Shown here: positions 10,860 through 20,590 of the stretch, in pieces
How the letters are laid out: each line of letters begins with the position of its first letter
Numbering within the stretch: the first letter of the stretch is position 1
The notes under the pieces: model-generated
Seen by the model: the letters and a program-made list of their open reading frames with translations, nothing else
The model's database searches: none
Told to the model about the DNA's origin: nothing
Assembly (NCBI GenBank): GCA_949825045.1
Contig: OX463818.1
Location: 34,550,906 to 34,614,905, forward strand
Direction of reading: 5' to 3'
From: Argyresthia goedartella
Taxonomy: Eukaryota; Arthropoda; Insecta; Lepidoptera; Argyresthiidae
Length of the DNA stretch: 64,000 nucleotides
Translations under genes and position numbers: made by a program

Positions 10860-11133
10860 GACGACCCGAATGGCCGAGTCGGCAGTGACGCTGCCTACGA
10901 AACCAAGGGTCCCGGGTTCGAGTCCCGGTGGGGGCAAATGTTTGTTTGATGAGAACGGATGTTTGTACCCTAGTCATGGTTGTTTATCTATCTAAGTATA
11001 ACATTTCTCTATATATGTATATATATCGTTGTCTAGTACCCAAGATACAGGGAATCCTAGTTTGGGGCTAGATCAATGTGTGTAAAAGGTGTCCAAGGTA
11101 TTATAGTTATTATTATTATTATTATTATTATTA
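10860..11133 (+). mobile_element. tRNA-derived SINE, family 1, full-length copy
   Basis: The internal RNA polymerase III promoter is intact: box A TGGCCGAGTCGG at 10871-10882 matches TRGCNNARYNGG exactly, and box B GGTTCGAGTCC is at 10915-10925. A unique body follows (TACCCTAGTCATGG, ATCGTTGTCTAGTACCC, GGAATCCTAGTTTGGGGCTA). The element ends in a TTA trinucleotide run at about 11100-11133. Further copies lie at 18032-18272 and, reversed and 5'-truncated, at 49027-49195. Such elements depend on a partner LINE for mobility. The tail does not obviously match any LINE in this window. Confidence 0.88.
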
Positions 11134-11134
11134 C

Positions 11135-11965
11135 TCCTAAGTACCTTCGCGTCACCCTGGACCGCTCTCTCACTTTTAAAAAACATCGAGCTGGTACTGC
11201 ACGCAAGCTCCAGTCTCGCAACAATATAGTACAATAGCTTACGGATACCTCCTGGGGCGCGAACGCCGACGTGCTTTGCACCTCTTCCTTATCGCTGGTG
11301 TACTTGACGGCAGAATACTGCGCACCGGTTTGGTTGGGCAACTCCCACACCAACAGGATAGACGTGGAACTCAACAAGGACATGCGATTCATCTCCGGTA
11401 CCTTGATCTCCACCCCATGTCACTGGCTACTAGTGCTCTGCAGCATTCCTCCCCCTGACTTGAGAATAAAGCACGCTCTCCTAAGAGAGCCCCGCAAGAT
11501 TCGTGACCACCAATGCCTTCTCATACGCCCAGAGTTTATGGATACCACTATGCACCGTCTTGAATCCAGAAACCCACCAAACAAATTCGCAATAAATCTG
11601 CTGCAAGAAGACTCCAACCTCATGCAACAATAGTCGCAACAATGTAACTCAACAATGGCCGGCAAATTGGGCTCAGATCTTGTTCCAGGCTCCAAAATAA
11701 AGGGGTCCCAGCTGCCGAGGCGCGACTGGTGTAACGTCAACAGACTACGCATGGACGCTGTGCCCAATATAAACATCGCTGCGGCTTGATAGTCTCCCCT
11801 GCTTGTACCTGCGGAATTGAAGTACAAGACATCCAACATATTATCTCTGAATGCCCAGAAACGCGATATACCGGGGGACCTCCCGAGGACCTGATCAAGT
11901 TTACTGACGAAGCCACCGAGTGGCTTAAATCCCTTAATATTAACTTGTAATTTGGTATGAACTGT
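11135..11965 (+). pseudogene. LINE ORF2 C-terminal remnant
   Basis: Across two or three frames the translation reads as the end of a LINE ORF2 protein. It starts at a PKYLRVTLDRSLTF thumb-like segment and continues through WLGNSHTNRIDVELN. It ends with a cysteine/histidine segment (SPACTCGIEVQDIQHIISEC-like) and a tail ending WLKSLNINL. Several stops and frameshifts break it. It abuts the SINE tail at 11133 directly. The clade is uncertain. Confidence 0.75.
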
Positions 11966-11969
11966 TTAC

Positions 11970-12850
11970 TAATGCCATAGGAATAAATAAGTAAAGTAGA
12001 GATTATTACATACTTTTGATATAAATATTTTCTTATTTTCTTTTAGGATTCTCAAATACCCCTATCCTCTTATCGTATCTTGTGCTACCCAAGCAATCAA
12101 TGTACTACATTGTAGATTTCAATGCCTTCACTTTGTAAATGGTACACTGAAAAAAATCTATATTCCTCGAAGCTTCTGCCTATATATTGTTACGGGAATA
12201 CGTACCTTGACCGGAGTGCTCTGTGTATGTACCATACAGATGTATGGTGTACAATAAACATAGTTCAGGGTACGCATACTCCTGGAATAATAGTCAGAAA
12301 CTTCGGGGAGTATAAAATAGTTTTTCATGGTGTATCATTAACAAAGTGCAGGGATAAGATCAGCCATGTTACTTTGCTAGAGCAGCAAAATATATACGAG
12401 AAAAGTAACTTTGTCGGAGAAGCAACGGTGAATTGATAAAAGCACAAAGGAAGATAGCTAATTCAACAAAACAAAGTTAGATCCACGGACAGTAAACCTT
12501 TGGCTTTTTAGCAAAACCCCTTGTCATCGGGACAATATACCTTTGATATGATAGCTAAAGGCATTTTTCATGGGAACAATAGGACAAGTAATCATATAGT
12601 GACACGAACAATTTTAGCATTGTAATTTCAACAATGTTTTATTGCTATTACATCAAAATTGGTAAATTTACTTAGTTACAATAAAAACGTTGCCCTCATA
12701 ACTATGCACCTTTGACGGCTGTCCAGCGTCAAAGTTTTTTTGTTGCAATGGCAATATTTTTTTGAGAGTGTAGGTTAGTTTTGGCAAACCGATATCTGGG
12801 CAGTCATTCCTGGGCAGTCTTGTGGCTACTCCCTAGACTCTAAGGAAAAC
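11970..12850. other. Intron, no gene seen
   Basis: Short open frames here (for example 12122-12436) show no similarity I recognise and no coding bias. A CACTCTCAAAAAAA-type motif on the minus strand at about 12755-12769 mirrors ACACTCAGAGAAAAAT at 9344-9359. Confidence 0.35.
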
Positions 12851-12852
12851 AT

Positions 12853-12889
12853 CATAAAAAACACTCTAGGGCCTAGAGTGTTTTTTATG
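12853..12889. repeat. Perfect 18-bp inverted repeat
   Basis: CATAAAAAACACTCTAGG and its exact reverse complement are separated by one G. It immediately precedes an unusually GC-rich patch at 12890-13020. Confidence 0.9.
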
Positions 12890-13075
12890 AGCCAGAGGCA
12901 CGGAGGGGCGAAGGCGACCGCGTACTGCCGCGCACCGAGCGAGACGGAGCGGCCGAGGCTGGTCGGCGAAGCCGAGACTGCGGAGGCAAGCGTGGGTGAG
13001 CTGCAGAGCGGGGGCACCTTTTTGCCAGAGGCAATTATAAGGAGAGCGACATCTTCGGGAGTAAAGTAAAAGGCT
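12890..13075. other. GC-rich patch of unknown nature
   Basis: The patch is strikingly richer in G and C than its surroundings, with repeated GCGAGACGGAGCGG / GGCGAAGCCGAG phrases and many CpG. Both strands have short ORFs but neither resembles a known protein. It could be the end of a non-autonomous element or an old 5' untranslated segment of a LINE. Confidence 0.35.
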
Positions 13076-13374
13076 TGAGATGCGCGCAAATACCAGACTA
13101 TACTAGACTAATTTTATTATAGGAAATCCTGGCTTATATACTAGATTGACACATGTTATTAATGACGTACATAAGACATAGTACGTGATGAGATATTTCC
13201 GCATATCTGTGGCGGGCGTACGTGCCGGCACAACCTTAACCGGAGTTATGAAATACTACAAACAATGACTTTTTGTAAAAATGCTATAGTAAAAAATAAC
13301 CTCAAAATGTGATTTTTGAAAATTCATAACATAAAGACCCCTGGTTTCCGACAATTGAGACTTAGGGGGGAGGT

Positions 13375-13430
13375 CCCCTCGCCCCCTCCCCCCCCCCCCC
13401 CTCTCACCATCCCCTCCCCCAAATTCAGGT
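13375..13430. repeat. Poly-C low-complexity tract
   Basis: A run of 14 or more C residues lies within a C/T-rich stretch, less than 200 bp before the exon at 13567. It has no coding content. Confidence 0.8.
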
Positions 13431-13566
13431 ATCCGTGATGAAAACCTTTACCGAATCATTTACTGAATGTTGACGTGGTTTTCTTAGGCTCTTTTACGAA
13501 GAGTTAGGTCCTGCCCTGATAAACTACATGACAGCTCGCTTTCTTACTCGTTGCGTTACCCCCCAG

Positions 13567-13723
13567 GTGCCCGAGGAGTGGCTGCGACTGCTGCCCGCCC
13601 CCCGGCTCCCGGGGGAAGGTACTGCCTCTATCTACTTCCGCTTCCTGTTCTGTCAGGTCGGCCTGATCATATTCCTGGTGCTCTGGACTGGGCTGTGGGT
13701 CTTCGTGATTTTCAAAGCTGAAG
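13567..13723 (+). CDS. Exon of probable two-pore K+ channel: first membrane helix
   Basis: The acceptor TTACCCCCCAG ends at 13566 and the donor GAAG|GTACTA follows 13723. The 52 codons encode a short linker (VPEEWLRLLPAPRLPGEG) and then a hydrophobic helix, YFRFLFCQVGLIIFLVLW...WVFVIFKAE. The pattern FLF-x-QVGL, a hydrophobic helix and an acidic residue right after it resembles helix M1 of insect TWIK/KCNK-type channels. GC content is clearly above its flanks and codon use is unlike the surrounding repeats, which supports a real exon. It starts in phase 0, as exon 8077-8556 ends, and leaves one base that joins the exon at 14536 without a frame break. Other single-pass or multi-pass membrane proteins remain possible because the selectivity-filter (GYG) exon was not found in the window. 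Confidence 0.7.
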
Positions 13724-13865
13724 GTACTAAGGATTATTACAGTCATTAAAAATTCCTTGTTTTAAAATCTAAACTACAGGTCAACTCAGATATTGTATAC
13801 ATATACAATATTTATCTTGTGAACTTTTCTTATTTTATTGCCTAAATAAAAGATTATCATTTTTA

Positions 13866-14302
13866 GGGTTCCGTTCACAAAGGGTGCGAAACGGGACCCT
13901 ATTACTAAGTGTCCGCTCTCCGTCCGTCCGTCCGTCTGTCACCAGGCTGTATCTCATGAACCGTGACAGTTACACAGTTGAAATTGTAACATAGTTAGAC
14001 AGTTGAAATTTTGACAGATGATGTATTTCTGTTGCCGCTATAACAACTAATACTTAAAAACAGAATAAAATAAATATTTAAGGGGGCTCCCATACAACAT
14101 TTTTTTCAATTCCACCTACAAACTTATGACTGCACCTGGTTACGTAGATGGAGTGTGAAAGTAGCCGCACCAATAACTTTGTAAACAACATTTCGCTATG
14201 TAAAATCCTAACTATTCACTCCACACCTTCCCTACCATTGTACGGTGGTAAGGAACCCTTCGTATGCGAGATTGACTCGCACTTGACCGATTTCTTAATA
14301 TC
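13866..14302 (+). repeat. Interspersed repeat with GTCCGTCC run, copy 2
   Basis: It starts TAGGGTTCCGTTCACAAAGG, has the CCGT tetranucleotide run and GTCTGTCACCAGG, then GATGATGTATTTCTGTTGCC. It ends with GGAACCCTTCGTATGCGAG and GACTCGCACTTGACCG. It sits in the intron between the second and third channel exons and corresponds to the copy at 6905-7715. Confidence 0.8.
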
Positions 14303-14535
14303 TAGCTTCGTAGTAGACAATGCAACCTACCAATTCCAGGTGTAAGTGAAGAATGTTGAATCTTTGGTTTCATTTTCTTGGATGTTTCATAATTCATAAT
14401 GTCTTTATTGCACACAAACGATATATAGAAAGGGTAATCATATATAAATAGTGAACAAAGGCGAGCTCTCTAACAAGAGATCTCTTCTAGTAAAAAAAGT
14501 TAGGATATTCAATGTCGTTGCACTTGTATTTTCAG

Positions 14536-14618
14536 TGAACTATGAAGAAAATCTATCGCAAGAGTTTCAGGACCAGCAAAACCAGATCATCATCAGCTTA
14601 GCCACAGAACTGCGTCAG
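14536..14618 (+). CDS. Exon of probable two-pore K+ channel: extracellular cap segment
   Basis: The acceptor CTTGTATTTTCAG ends at 14535 and the donor CGTCAG|GTATGT follows 14618, both excellent. With the single base carried over from 13723 it encodes VNYEENLSQEFQDQQNQIII and on to LATELRQ, an acidic, glutamine-rich amphipathic segment. In two-pore channels the first membrane helix is followed by two extracellular cap helices of this type, so the order fits. The exon ends in phase 0. The next exon, expected to carry the first pore loop, was not recognised up to the window end and may be beyond it or masked among repeats. Confidence 0.7.
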
Positions 14619-14794
14619 GTATGTCACTCTATCAACGTCTACTTACTTAGTCAAAACCGTTAGTTTAGTTTAGTTTCTCGTTAGTTGGTCAACTGTACGT
14701 AAGTACGTAACCGTTAAATAGTAAACTGGTTTAAACTTGAATTGCAAACGAAATACCAGGGCTAACACTGCGAGAGCTTAGGTTAAGGCTAGAG

Positions 14795-15128
14795 GGGGCG
14801 AGCGCAGCGAAGCCCCCGAATAGTCTTCGTGTTAGGTTGACATGTCAGAACAAAAGAAACGTAAATTCTAAGCCCCGTCGGTCTGGTTTACTATCTGTCG
14901 ATAGTTGATCAAATTCCGCTTTAGTTTATCAACTGACGGTTTTGACTATCTTCTCGTGACATATACATGTACAACCTATTTAAACGTGTTAGGTTGGCAT
15001 TTAAGAACAAAATAAACGCAATTTCTAAACCCTGTCGGTATGATTAACTATCTGTCGATAGTTTATCGGCTAACGCGTTCATTTATCAACTAACGGTTTT
15101 GAATATCATACGGTGACATATATAAACC
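14795..15128. repeat. GC hairpin followed by a diverged tandem duplication of about 158 bp
   Basis: A hairpin GGGGGC...GCCCCC at about 14796-14818 is followed by two diverged copies of one unit: 14827-14984 and 14985-15128. Shared landmarks in order are CGTGTTAGGTTG, AAGAACAAAA/AGAACAAAAG, TATCTGTCGATAGTT, TTTATCAACT, ACGGTTTTGA and GTGACATATA. Related sequence also appears near 17110-17160. Confidence 0.65.
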
Positions 15129-15129
15129 A

Positions 15130-15640
15130 AAGTAACTACTACTACCGAAACTAAGGCCGATTTTTACCACAATTTTAGACAGCCACTAAATTCACTTCAT
15201 TTACAGAAAAATACGGACACTGTACGTAACACAGTCACTTTCAGAATATTCATAAATTTCATAAGAATGAATAATAATGTACAAACACTACGTATTTCTG
15301 TAATATCCTGTAGTATCCACATATGCGGCGGCTTAGCTGAAAATAATATGCAACGTTGAAATTATCATATAGATTAACTTATGTACAACTAACTCGCACG
15401 AATAGTTTAACATTAGGTATGCACAGTTATGTAATGTGCAATTGCTAATTAAAATATTATAATTGGTTAGTTTGGGTGTAAAGAAGATGGGTATTGTGTA
15501 ATACCCATATTTGAAGCGTTATTAAAAAATTCAAATGGTCAGTAGGGTATACTCTGAAACTATGAGTGTTAATGGATTGGTTTTTAGGAACTATAGAAAT
15601 AAAGTTTGAAATTATAGAAATAAACAGTGGTTTTGAAAAA
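15130..15640. other. Intergenic or intronic, no gene seen
   Basis: AT-rich DNA. A TTTACAG followed by an open stretch at 15207 looks acceptor-like but has no downstream donor or recognisable protein. Confidence 0.35.
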
Positions 15641-15644
15641 ATAG

Positions 15645-16050
15645 ATAATAGTAGTTTATGTGACTGCTACATAATGGAGGGCATTAATACTCGAGAGTGG
15701 GTTTATGAAACGAGCCTAATTATATTATACAGTTACATTCACTAGTTTATCTACACACATATCACAAGCTCTCTTTGATGTGTTCAGGAACCGCATGTTT
15801 GACCGGCATTGTGGCATTGAGTTGTTTAGCTTGTTCTGTAGTACCAACTTCACAGACAAAGTAGGGGCGGCACGCAGGCGGGCGTCGGCGTTCGAAATTT
15901 GAATGTCATAATATGTAGAAAATTTACACATTATGGTCATAATGTTCAATATTCAGATAAGAAATTAGTTTTTACAAAGTAGTTTAACATTATGCTGATA
16001 GTAACGTGCGGTTTTTGGACGCAGTAAAGAGGGTTTATGATACGTGTCAG
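15645..16050 (+). repeat. MITE-like interspersed repeat A, copy 2
   Basis: It matches 2679-3262 in order: GATAATAGTAGTTTATGTGA, TTTATCTACACACATATCAC, GTTCAGGAACCGCATGTTTG, GGCGTTCGAAATTTGAATGT and GCAGTAAAGAGGGTTTATGA. It carries one instead of two copies of the internal hairpin block. The right end stops within the inverted terminal sequence. Confidence 0.75.
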
Positions 16051-18030
16051 CCATGTTGGAGTGTAAATTGTTGTTATTAACTTTATTTTAATATGGTTGT
16101 GTCGAAAATACGCTATTTGACTCCTAGTCAAAATATATACTTTTTAGGAACCGTCAAAACGGTAATTTTGTTCTCGAGTTCTATGTAATACTAGCATGTG
16201 ACGTTATAGTCAAATGAGGTCGCTAATAAACAAAATTGCGTTTCTAAAATCCAACTGCTAGAAATATACAATTCTTCTGATATTTTCAAACCTTTTTGTA
16301 CAAATAGTTTCAACTACCACGTTTCTAGATTTATTGGACTACCTACTACGCCGATACACGAGGCTTCGTGAAAAGGGTTTTTTTGCACGGAGTGGCACGG
16401 AGTGGCACGGTGTGGCACGGTGCCTCTAGTGGATAATTCAATGACGCTTACTGAGTATGTGAATATCTACAGTAAGAGAAGAAAAAAAATGATTTTGAAT
16501 TTGACTCTATTTCGCGTGAGCGATGGCAAGTATGAGTTGCTCATAACATCATTATGTATCAGTTGCCCATATTGAGAATTATATTATGGTACCTACTGTA
16601 TGGTACGTTTTGTGAGGATCATCTGAGCCGTCCCCTGAGGTTAGCAAATAGGAAATTCAAAGTAACTGGCCAAAAGTTGTTGAGGCCGCTTATGACAGAC
16701 AGAACTGGAAGGCTGATTTTAAGCCCCTATGCTCCACAAGGAATTAGAGGACCCAAGAAGCAAAAATCTAAATGTGGCAACTCCGTCCAGACACATCCCT
16801 TCCAAATAATGCTACCAGCCAGGCTAGAGAAAATTACGTTAACATGGCGAGAAAATGACAATACAAATCTCGGAACGAAGTTAATTTCCTACTGTAGGCG
16901 AGTGCCAAGTTATCGTCGTATATATGTCGCAGTTGGTTGGTTAAATCAGACACTTAACTAGCTCTCTGGACTAGATTTAAATAAAGCATCGTCGAAAACG
17001 TTTAACAATTTGTCTTACCGAAAACCGGCGTGTTGGAAAACAAGATGGCGTCACGACAACAGCTGATTTTCACAGCGTATATCAGGTCAAAACATCGCGG
17101 TAGCTTAGGTGAAGGTTAGTCGTGTTAGGTTTAACATGTAAGAACAACAAAAATACTTAAAACATAAACTTAAGTACACATAGAAACATATTTATATTGT
17201 ATGTCTTGTTGCTTCGGAACGTTTAGACAACTCGTTAAACGGAAACGGAATTTTAGTGACTTGGTTAAACGTCGGTATTTAATTAATGGTCTAGCTAGAG
17301 AGTAAGTTAAGTGTCTGATTTTACCAACTAACTGCGTCATATACTCTACTACCACTCATATTTGCCGGAGGTTCAATACGCAAAACAAAAGTAAGTAATC
17401 CGATTTTCACAATCCCAATTTTCGTCTGTTAGGGAAATATATTTGAATATTCAGCTGAGGGAATTCAGGTGCGCCTCAACATCTCAAGGGAGATGTGCTA
17501 GTCGAAAATATTTATAAAGTAAGTAATAATACCGAGCCTTCGGTGTGCCGACGTCATGTTGGGCTAAAAGGTAAAAGTATGTAGTTTTTGTGAGGGACAG
17601 CAAAGGGCAGCTTTTATGTACAACTAGATTTATATCGGTGCCTATACCCAGGCGTGTTTGCGTCAGTTTTGAAGATTCTTAGCATATCTGTCTCGAAAAA
17701 ATATAAAAGGATTTTTCCTTTGATTTAAAACACAAACGTTTATAAACATGCACGTACATAGATTATGGCCCTTCACTAGGATTCCCTGTCATGGGAACCA
17801 GAAACATCGACGTCATAATAGTAGATTATAGAACCCTTTATAGGGGTGTAATGTACTGTTTTATGTCACGGGCGTGTTATTGAATCCTGAACGTAACGAA
17901 GGACCCCAGACTTAACTCCCGAGCGTAGTGAGGGTGTTATAATTAAGACTCACTTCCTAAGGCAGTGGCGGGTTCAAGCACGCCCAAGTCAAAAACAGCT
18001 TTATCCCCGAGGAATACACTCCACTTTCCT
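16051..18030. other. No gene supported
   Basis: An open frame at 16554-16961 (135 codons) has no motif I recognise, and I do not call it a gene. Four copies of a 10-bp unit GTGGCACGG(A/T) lie at 16386-16425. A small fragment resembling SINE family 2 (ACTAGGATTCCCTGTCATGG) is at about 17776-17815. The phrase CTCCCGAGCGTAGTGAGG near 17918 is a possible Helitron-like 3' hairpin. Confidence 0.4.
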
Positions 18031-18031
18031 T

Positions 18032-18272
18032 GACGACCCGAATGCCTGCCTACAAAGCCAAGGGTCCCGGGTTCGAGTCCCGGTGGGGGCAAATATTTGT
18101 TTGAAGAGAACGGATGTTTGTACCCTAGTCATGGTTGTTTGTCAATCTAAGTATAATATTTATCTATATAAGTATGTGTATCGTTGTCTGGTACCCAAGA
18201 TATAGAGAATCCTAGTTTGGGGCTAGGTCAATACGTGTAAATATTGTCCCGGGTATTATTATTATTATTATT
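18032..18272 (+). mobile_element. tRNA-derived SINE, family 1, copy lacking box A
   Basis: It aligns with 10860-11133, but about 24 bp including the whole of box A (TGGCCGAGTCGG) are deleted after GACGACCCGAATG. Box B (GGTTCGAGTCC) and the body are intact. It ends in a short TTA run. Without box A it should not be transcribed by polymerase III. Confidence 0.88.
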
Positions 18273-18834
18273 CTTACCATTTGGGAGATCTTAAAAATCA
18301 AGGAATTAAAAGTTTTTTTTTTAAGATATTCGAGAATTTAGTTGCGTATCATAGTTTACATTTATTTGGTCTCAATATTGTTGTCAGTTTCTCACGATGT
18401 ACTCCTAAATAGGTATGCAAATTATTTATTTACGTAACTTAATTACTAGTTTTTGAAGTGAGTACTTAATTATACAATATATTTTATACAATTAATGACT
18501 TATTTTAGTTTTACCTTGATTATATTTATTTTATTTTTTTAAGAAATTTAGTAGGTAATCTATTTAAAGGAATATTACTATGTTTCGTAAGCCGGGCTTT
18601 AAGTATAAGGATAATTGGCAAACTCTGTGGTGCAGAGTTTGTGGCTCTGCCTACCCTGCCATTGATTTCCGGCTGGGGGTAAGGACATGTTCAATAACAC
18701 GATTTTCAAATAAGTTCGGTTTTTAAATAAGTTCGGCGCCTCGCTGATCCCACTCCCGAGAAGCTGGGCTGTACATATGTCGTGCGTATTTCACGAAATT
18801 AGACATTAATGACATGACAATAAGAACTATGAGA
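18273..18834. other. AT-rich, no gene seen
   Basis: Long T/A-rich sequence with homopolymer runs. Nothing recognisable. Confidence 0.4.
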
Positions 18835-19335
18835 AGTGAAAAACACAACACTACGCCCGTTAAGTATGGTGTACCACAGGGCAGAATCTTGGGGCCTTTG
18901 CTATTCTTAGTCTATAGACTTTAGATTCGCGAAGGTTAGCAATTCTTTCAAGGTTCAATGCAATCTCTACTACAACAAGATACCTCTGGAGATCTTGAAA
19001 TTGCCATTTGAGCAATTTAAAAACCACGTTAAAGCGACTTTGTCGAAAAAGGGATATTACAATGTTCAAGATTACTTAAATGACGGAACTGTATGGGGTT
19101 AATCTGGCCCAACACAGACCTTGCTGTTAATAGTTTTTTAATTATTTATTCCTACTTATTAATTATTATATAATGATATTACAAAATTTGTATTAGTTAA
19201 GCCCAAGCAATTTTTAAAAGAGATCTAAAAATCAATCTGTGGCAGTTTCTACGCCCTTCTTCTCCCACAGTGGTCCAATGGAGAGAAGTGACAAAAAATG
19301 ACGATTGCTAAGTATATGTAAATATCTACAGTAAT
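18835..19335 (+). pseudogene. LINE (family L-a) reverse-transcriptase remnant and 3' end, internally deleted
   Basis: Codons near 18860-18915 give VKYGVPQGRILGPLLFLVY, the reverse-transcriptase motif just before the catalytic YxDD. The frame then jumps at 18920 straight to the protein's C-terminal region (YYNKIPLEILKLPFEQFKNH, then ATLSKKGYYNVQDYLNDGTV). The catalytic centre and thumb have therefore been deleted. The 3' untranslated tail follows to 19335 and matches the copies at 2090-2265, 39700-39965 and 49805-50092. I place it in the Jockey/CR1 group. Confidence 0.85.
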
Positions 19336-19340
19336 GAAGA

Positions 19341-19880
19341 CATTTGGAATTTGGAATTTATAAATGATCTACCAGAAAGTGTCCCACATCTAACGGTATC
19401 GTTTGCGTATGATTGCTTGGTTGTCATAAAAATCACGGAGATACTTAACTTTCAATCAGAGATAACTAATACATTGAGTGTGCTAATAAAATGGATACTA
19501 ACCAATAATCTAATATTTACCCACAAAAAACTAAAATTATGTAATATCTACTACTTCACAAATAAACTAAAATATTGAAAACATAGAAAAAGTAAATACA
19601 ATAAAATTCTTCGGACTACAATTAGATTAAAATTGTGGAGGGAAGCTTCACATACAGAAACTAAGCTGTAAAATAAATAGCTTTGTAAACCCACCAAGGA
19701 GACTAACAGAAATTGCGTCCACAGAGGCGGCTATCAAAGCATACTTTCATGTGCACTCTATTCTAAGCTACGGTCTTATTTTCTTTGGCAATTATACTGA
19801 TAGTGATAAAGTTTTCTAACAGCAGAAAAAATACATTAGGGCTATTGATGTCATTTTGAAATTTTTGATGATCTCAATAA
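19341..19880 (+). pseudogene. Second LINE reverse-transcriptase fragment
   Basis: The frame opens with LEFINDLPESVPHLTVSFAY: DLPE precedes a degraded catalytic box (FAYD where YADD is expected). It continues with WILTNNLIFTHKK, as in the RT connection region. After a stop, EIASTEAAIKAYFHVHSILS and SYGLIFFGNYTD match the thumb/C-terminal part. Multiple stops show it is dead. It is joined almost directly to the previous element. Confidence 0.75.
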
Positions 19881-19889
19881 TTCAGAAGA

Positions 19890-20268
19890 ACTTCAGAAGT
19901 CCAAACTCAAGGTTTGCCAGCGAGCAATGGAGCGCAGCATCCTAAGTGTTCGTAGGACGTACCGCATAAGGAACACCACACTGCGCTCCTTAACTGGCAT
20001 CGCTGATGTGGGTGCACAGACCGCTAAGCTAAAGTGGAACTGGGCCGGCCACGTAAGTCGCATGCACCCAGATAGATGGGCGAAAATCGCCACTAACTGG
20101 GTGCCACAGGATGGATACCGGCGTAGAGGCAGGCCTAAACGGAGATGGCGGGACGACCTCGACAAGTTTTTGCCGGGGTGGCCGGAGGTGGCACAGACCA
20201 GGGAAGTGTGGAAGAAAGAGGGGGAGGCCTTTGCCCAGCAGTGGGACACCTTAATGGCTAAATAAAAA
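19890..20268 (+). pseudogene. RTE-like LINE ORF C-terminal fragment
   Basis: An uninterrupted 118-codon stretch reads MERSILSVRRTYRIRNTTLR, then KLKWNWAGHVSRM, then GYRRRGRPKRRWRDDLDKFL. The W-x-GH(V/I)-x-RM and GRPK-x-RW-x-DD(L) signatures are typical of the C-terminus of RTE-type (endonuclease-reverse transcriptase) elements common in insects. The upstream catalytic part is missing, so it is a 5'-truncated copy. Unlike its neighbours it has a GC-rich, intact frame, suggesting a younger insertion. Confidence 0.85.
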
Positions 20269-20280
20269 AATAAAAAATAT

Positions 20281-20590
20281 ATGTTTGAATTGGTTCACAG
20301 TTAATAATTTATTGTTAAACGCTGATAAAACCAAGTGTATCAAAATTCTTACCTTCAACAATCAGGCAAGTTGGGATCAGGTTATTGTTAGCGTTAGAAA
20401 CAGTAAATGACGCGAAGTTTCTTGGAATAACCATTGATAGCAAATTTCATTGCGGACCCCACATAGATAAATTAGCTGGTAGATTAAGTTCTGAGGCTTA
20501 CGCTCTTAGAATCATCAGATAAACCACGGATGTGGCTACAGCAAGACTAGTCAATTTTAGTTTCATAGTGGGGCTAATTATGAAGGGTAC
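20281..20590 (+). pseudogene. LINE reverse-transcriptase fragment
   Basis: After a frameshift, translation gives WFTVNNLLLNADKTKCIKFL and then NDAKFLGITIDSKFHCGPHI, the region following the YxDD box in Jockey/CR1-group reverse transcriptases. Stops follow. The same segment in another copy occurs on the minus strand at about 30075-30281. Confidence 0.75.

Noticed and set aside
16554..16961. 135-codon ORF as a gene
   Set aside because: No recognisable motif, no splice or start evidence and ordinary repeat-like composition.
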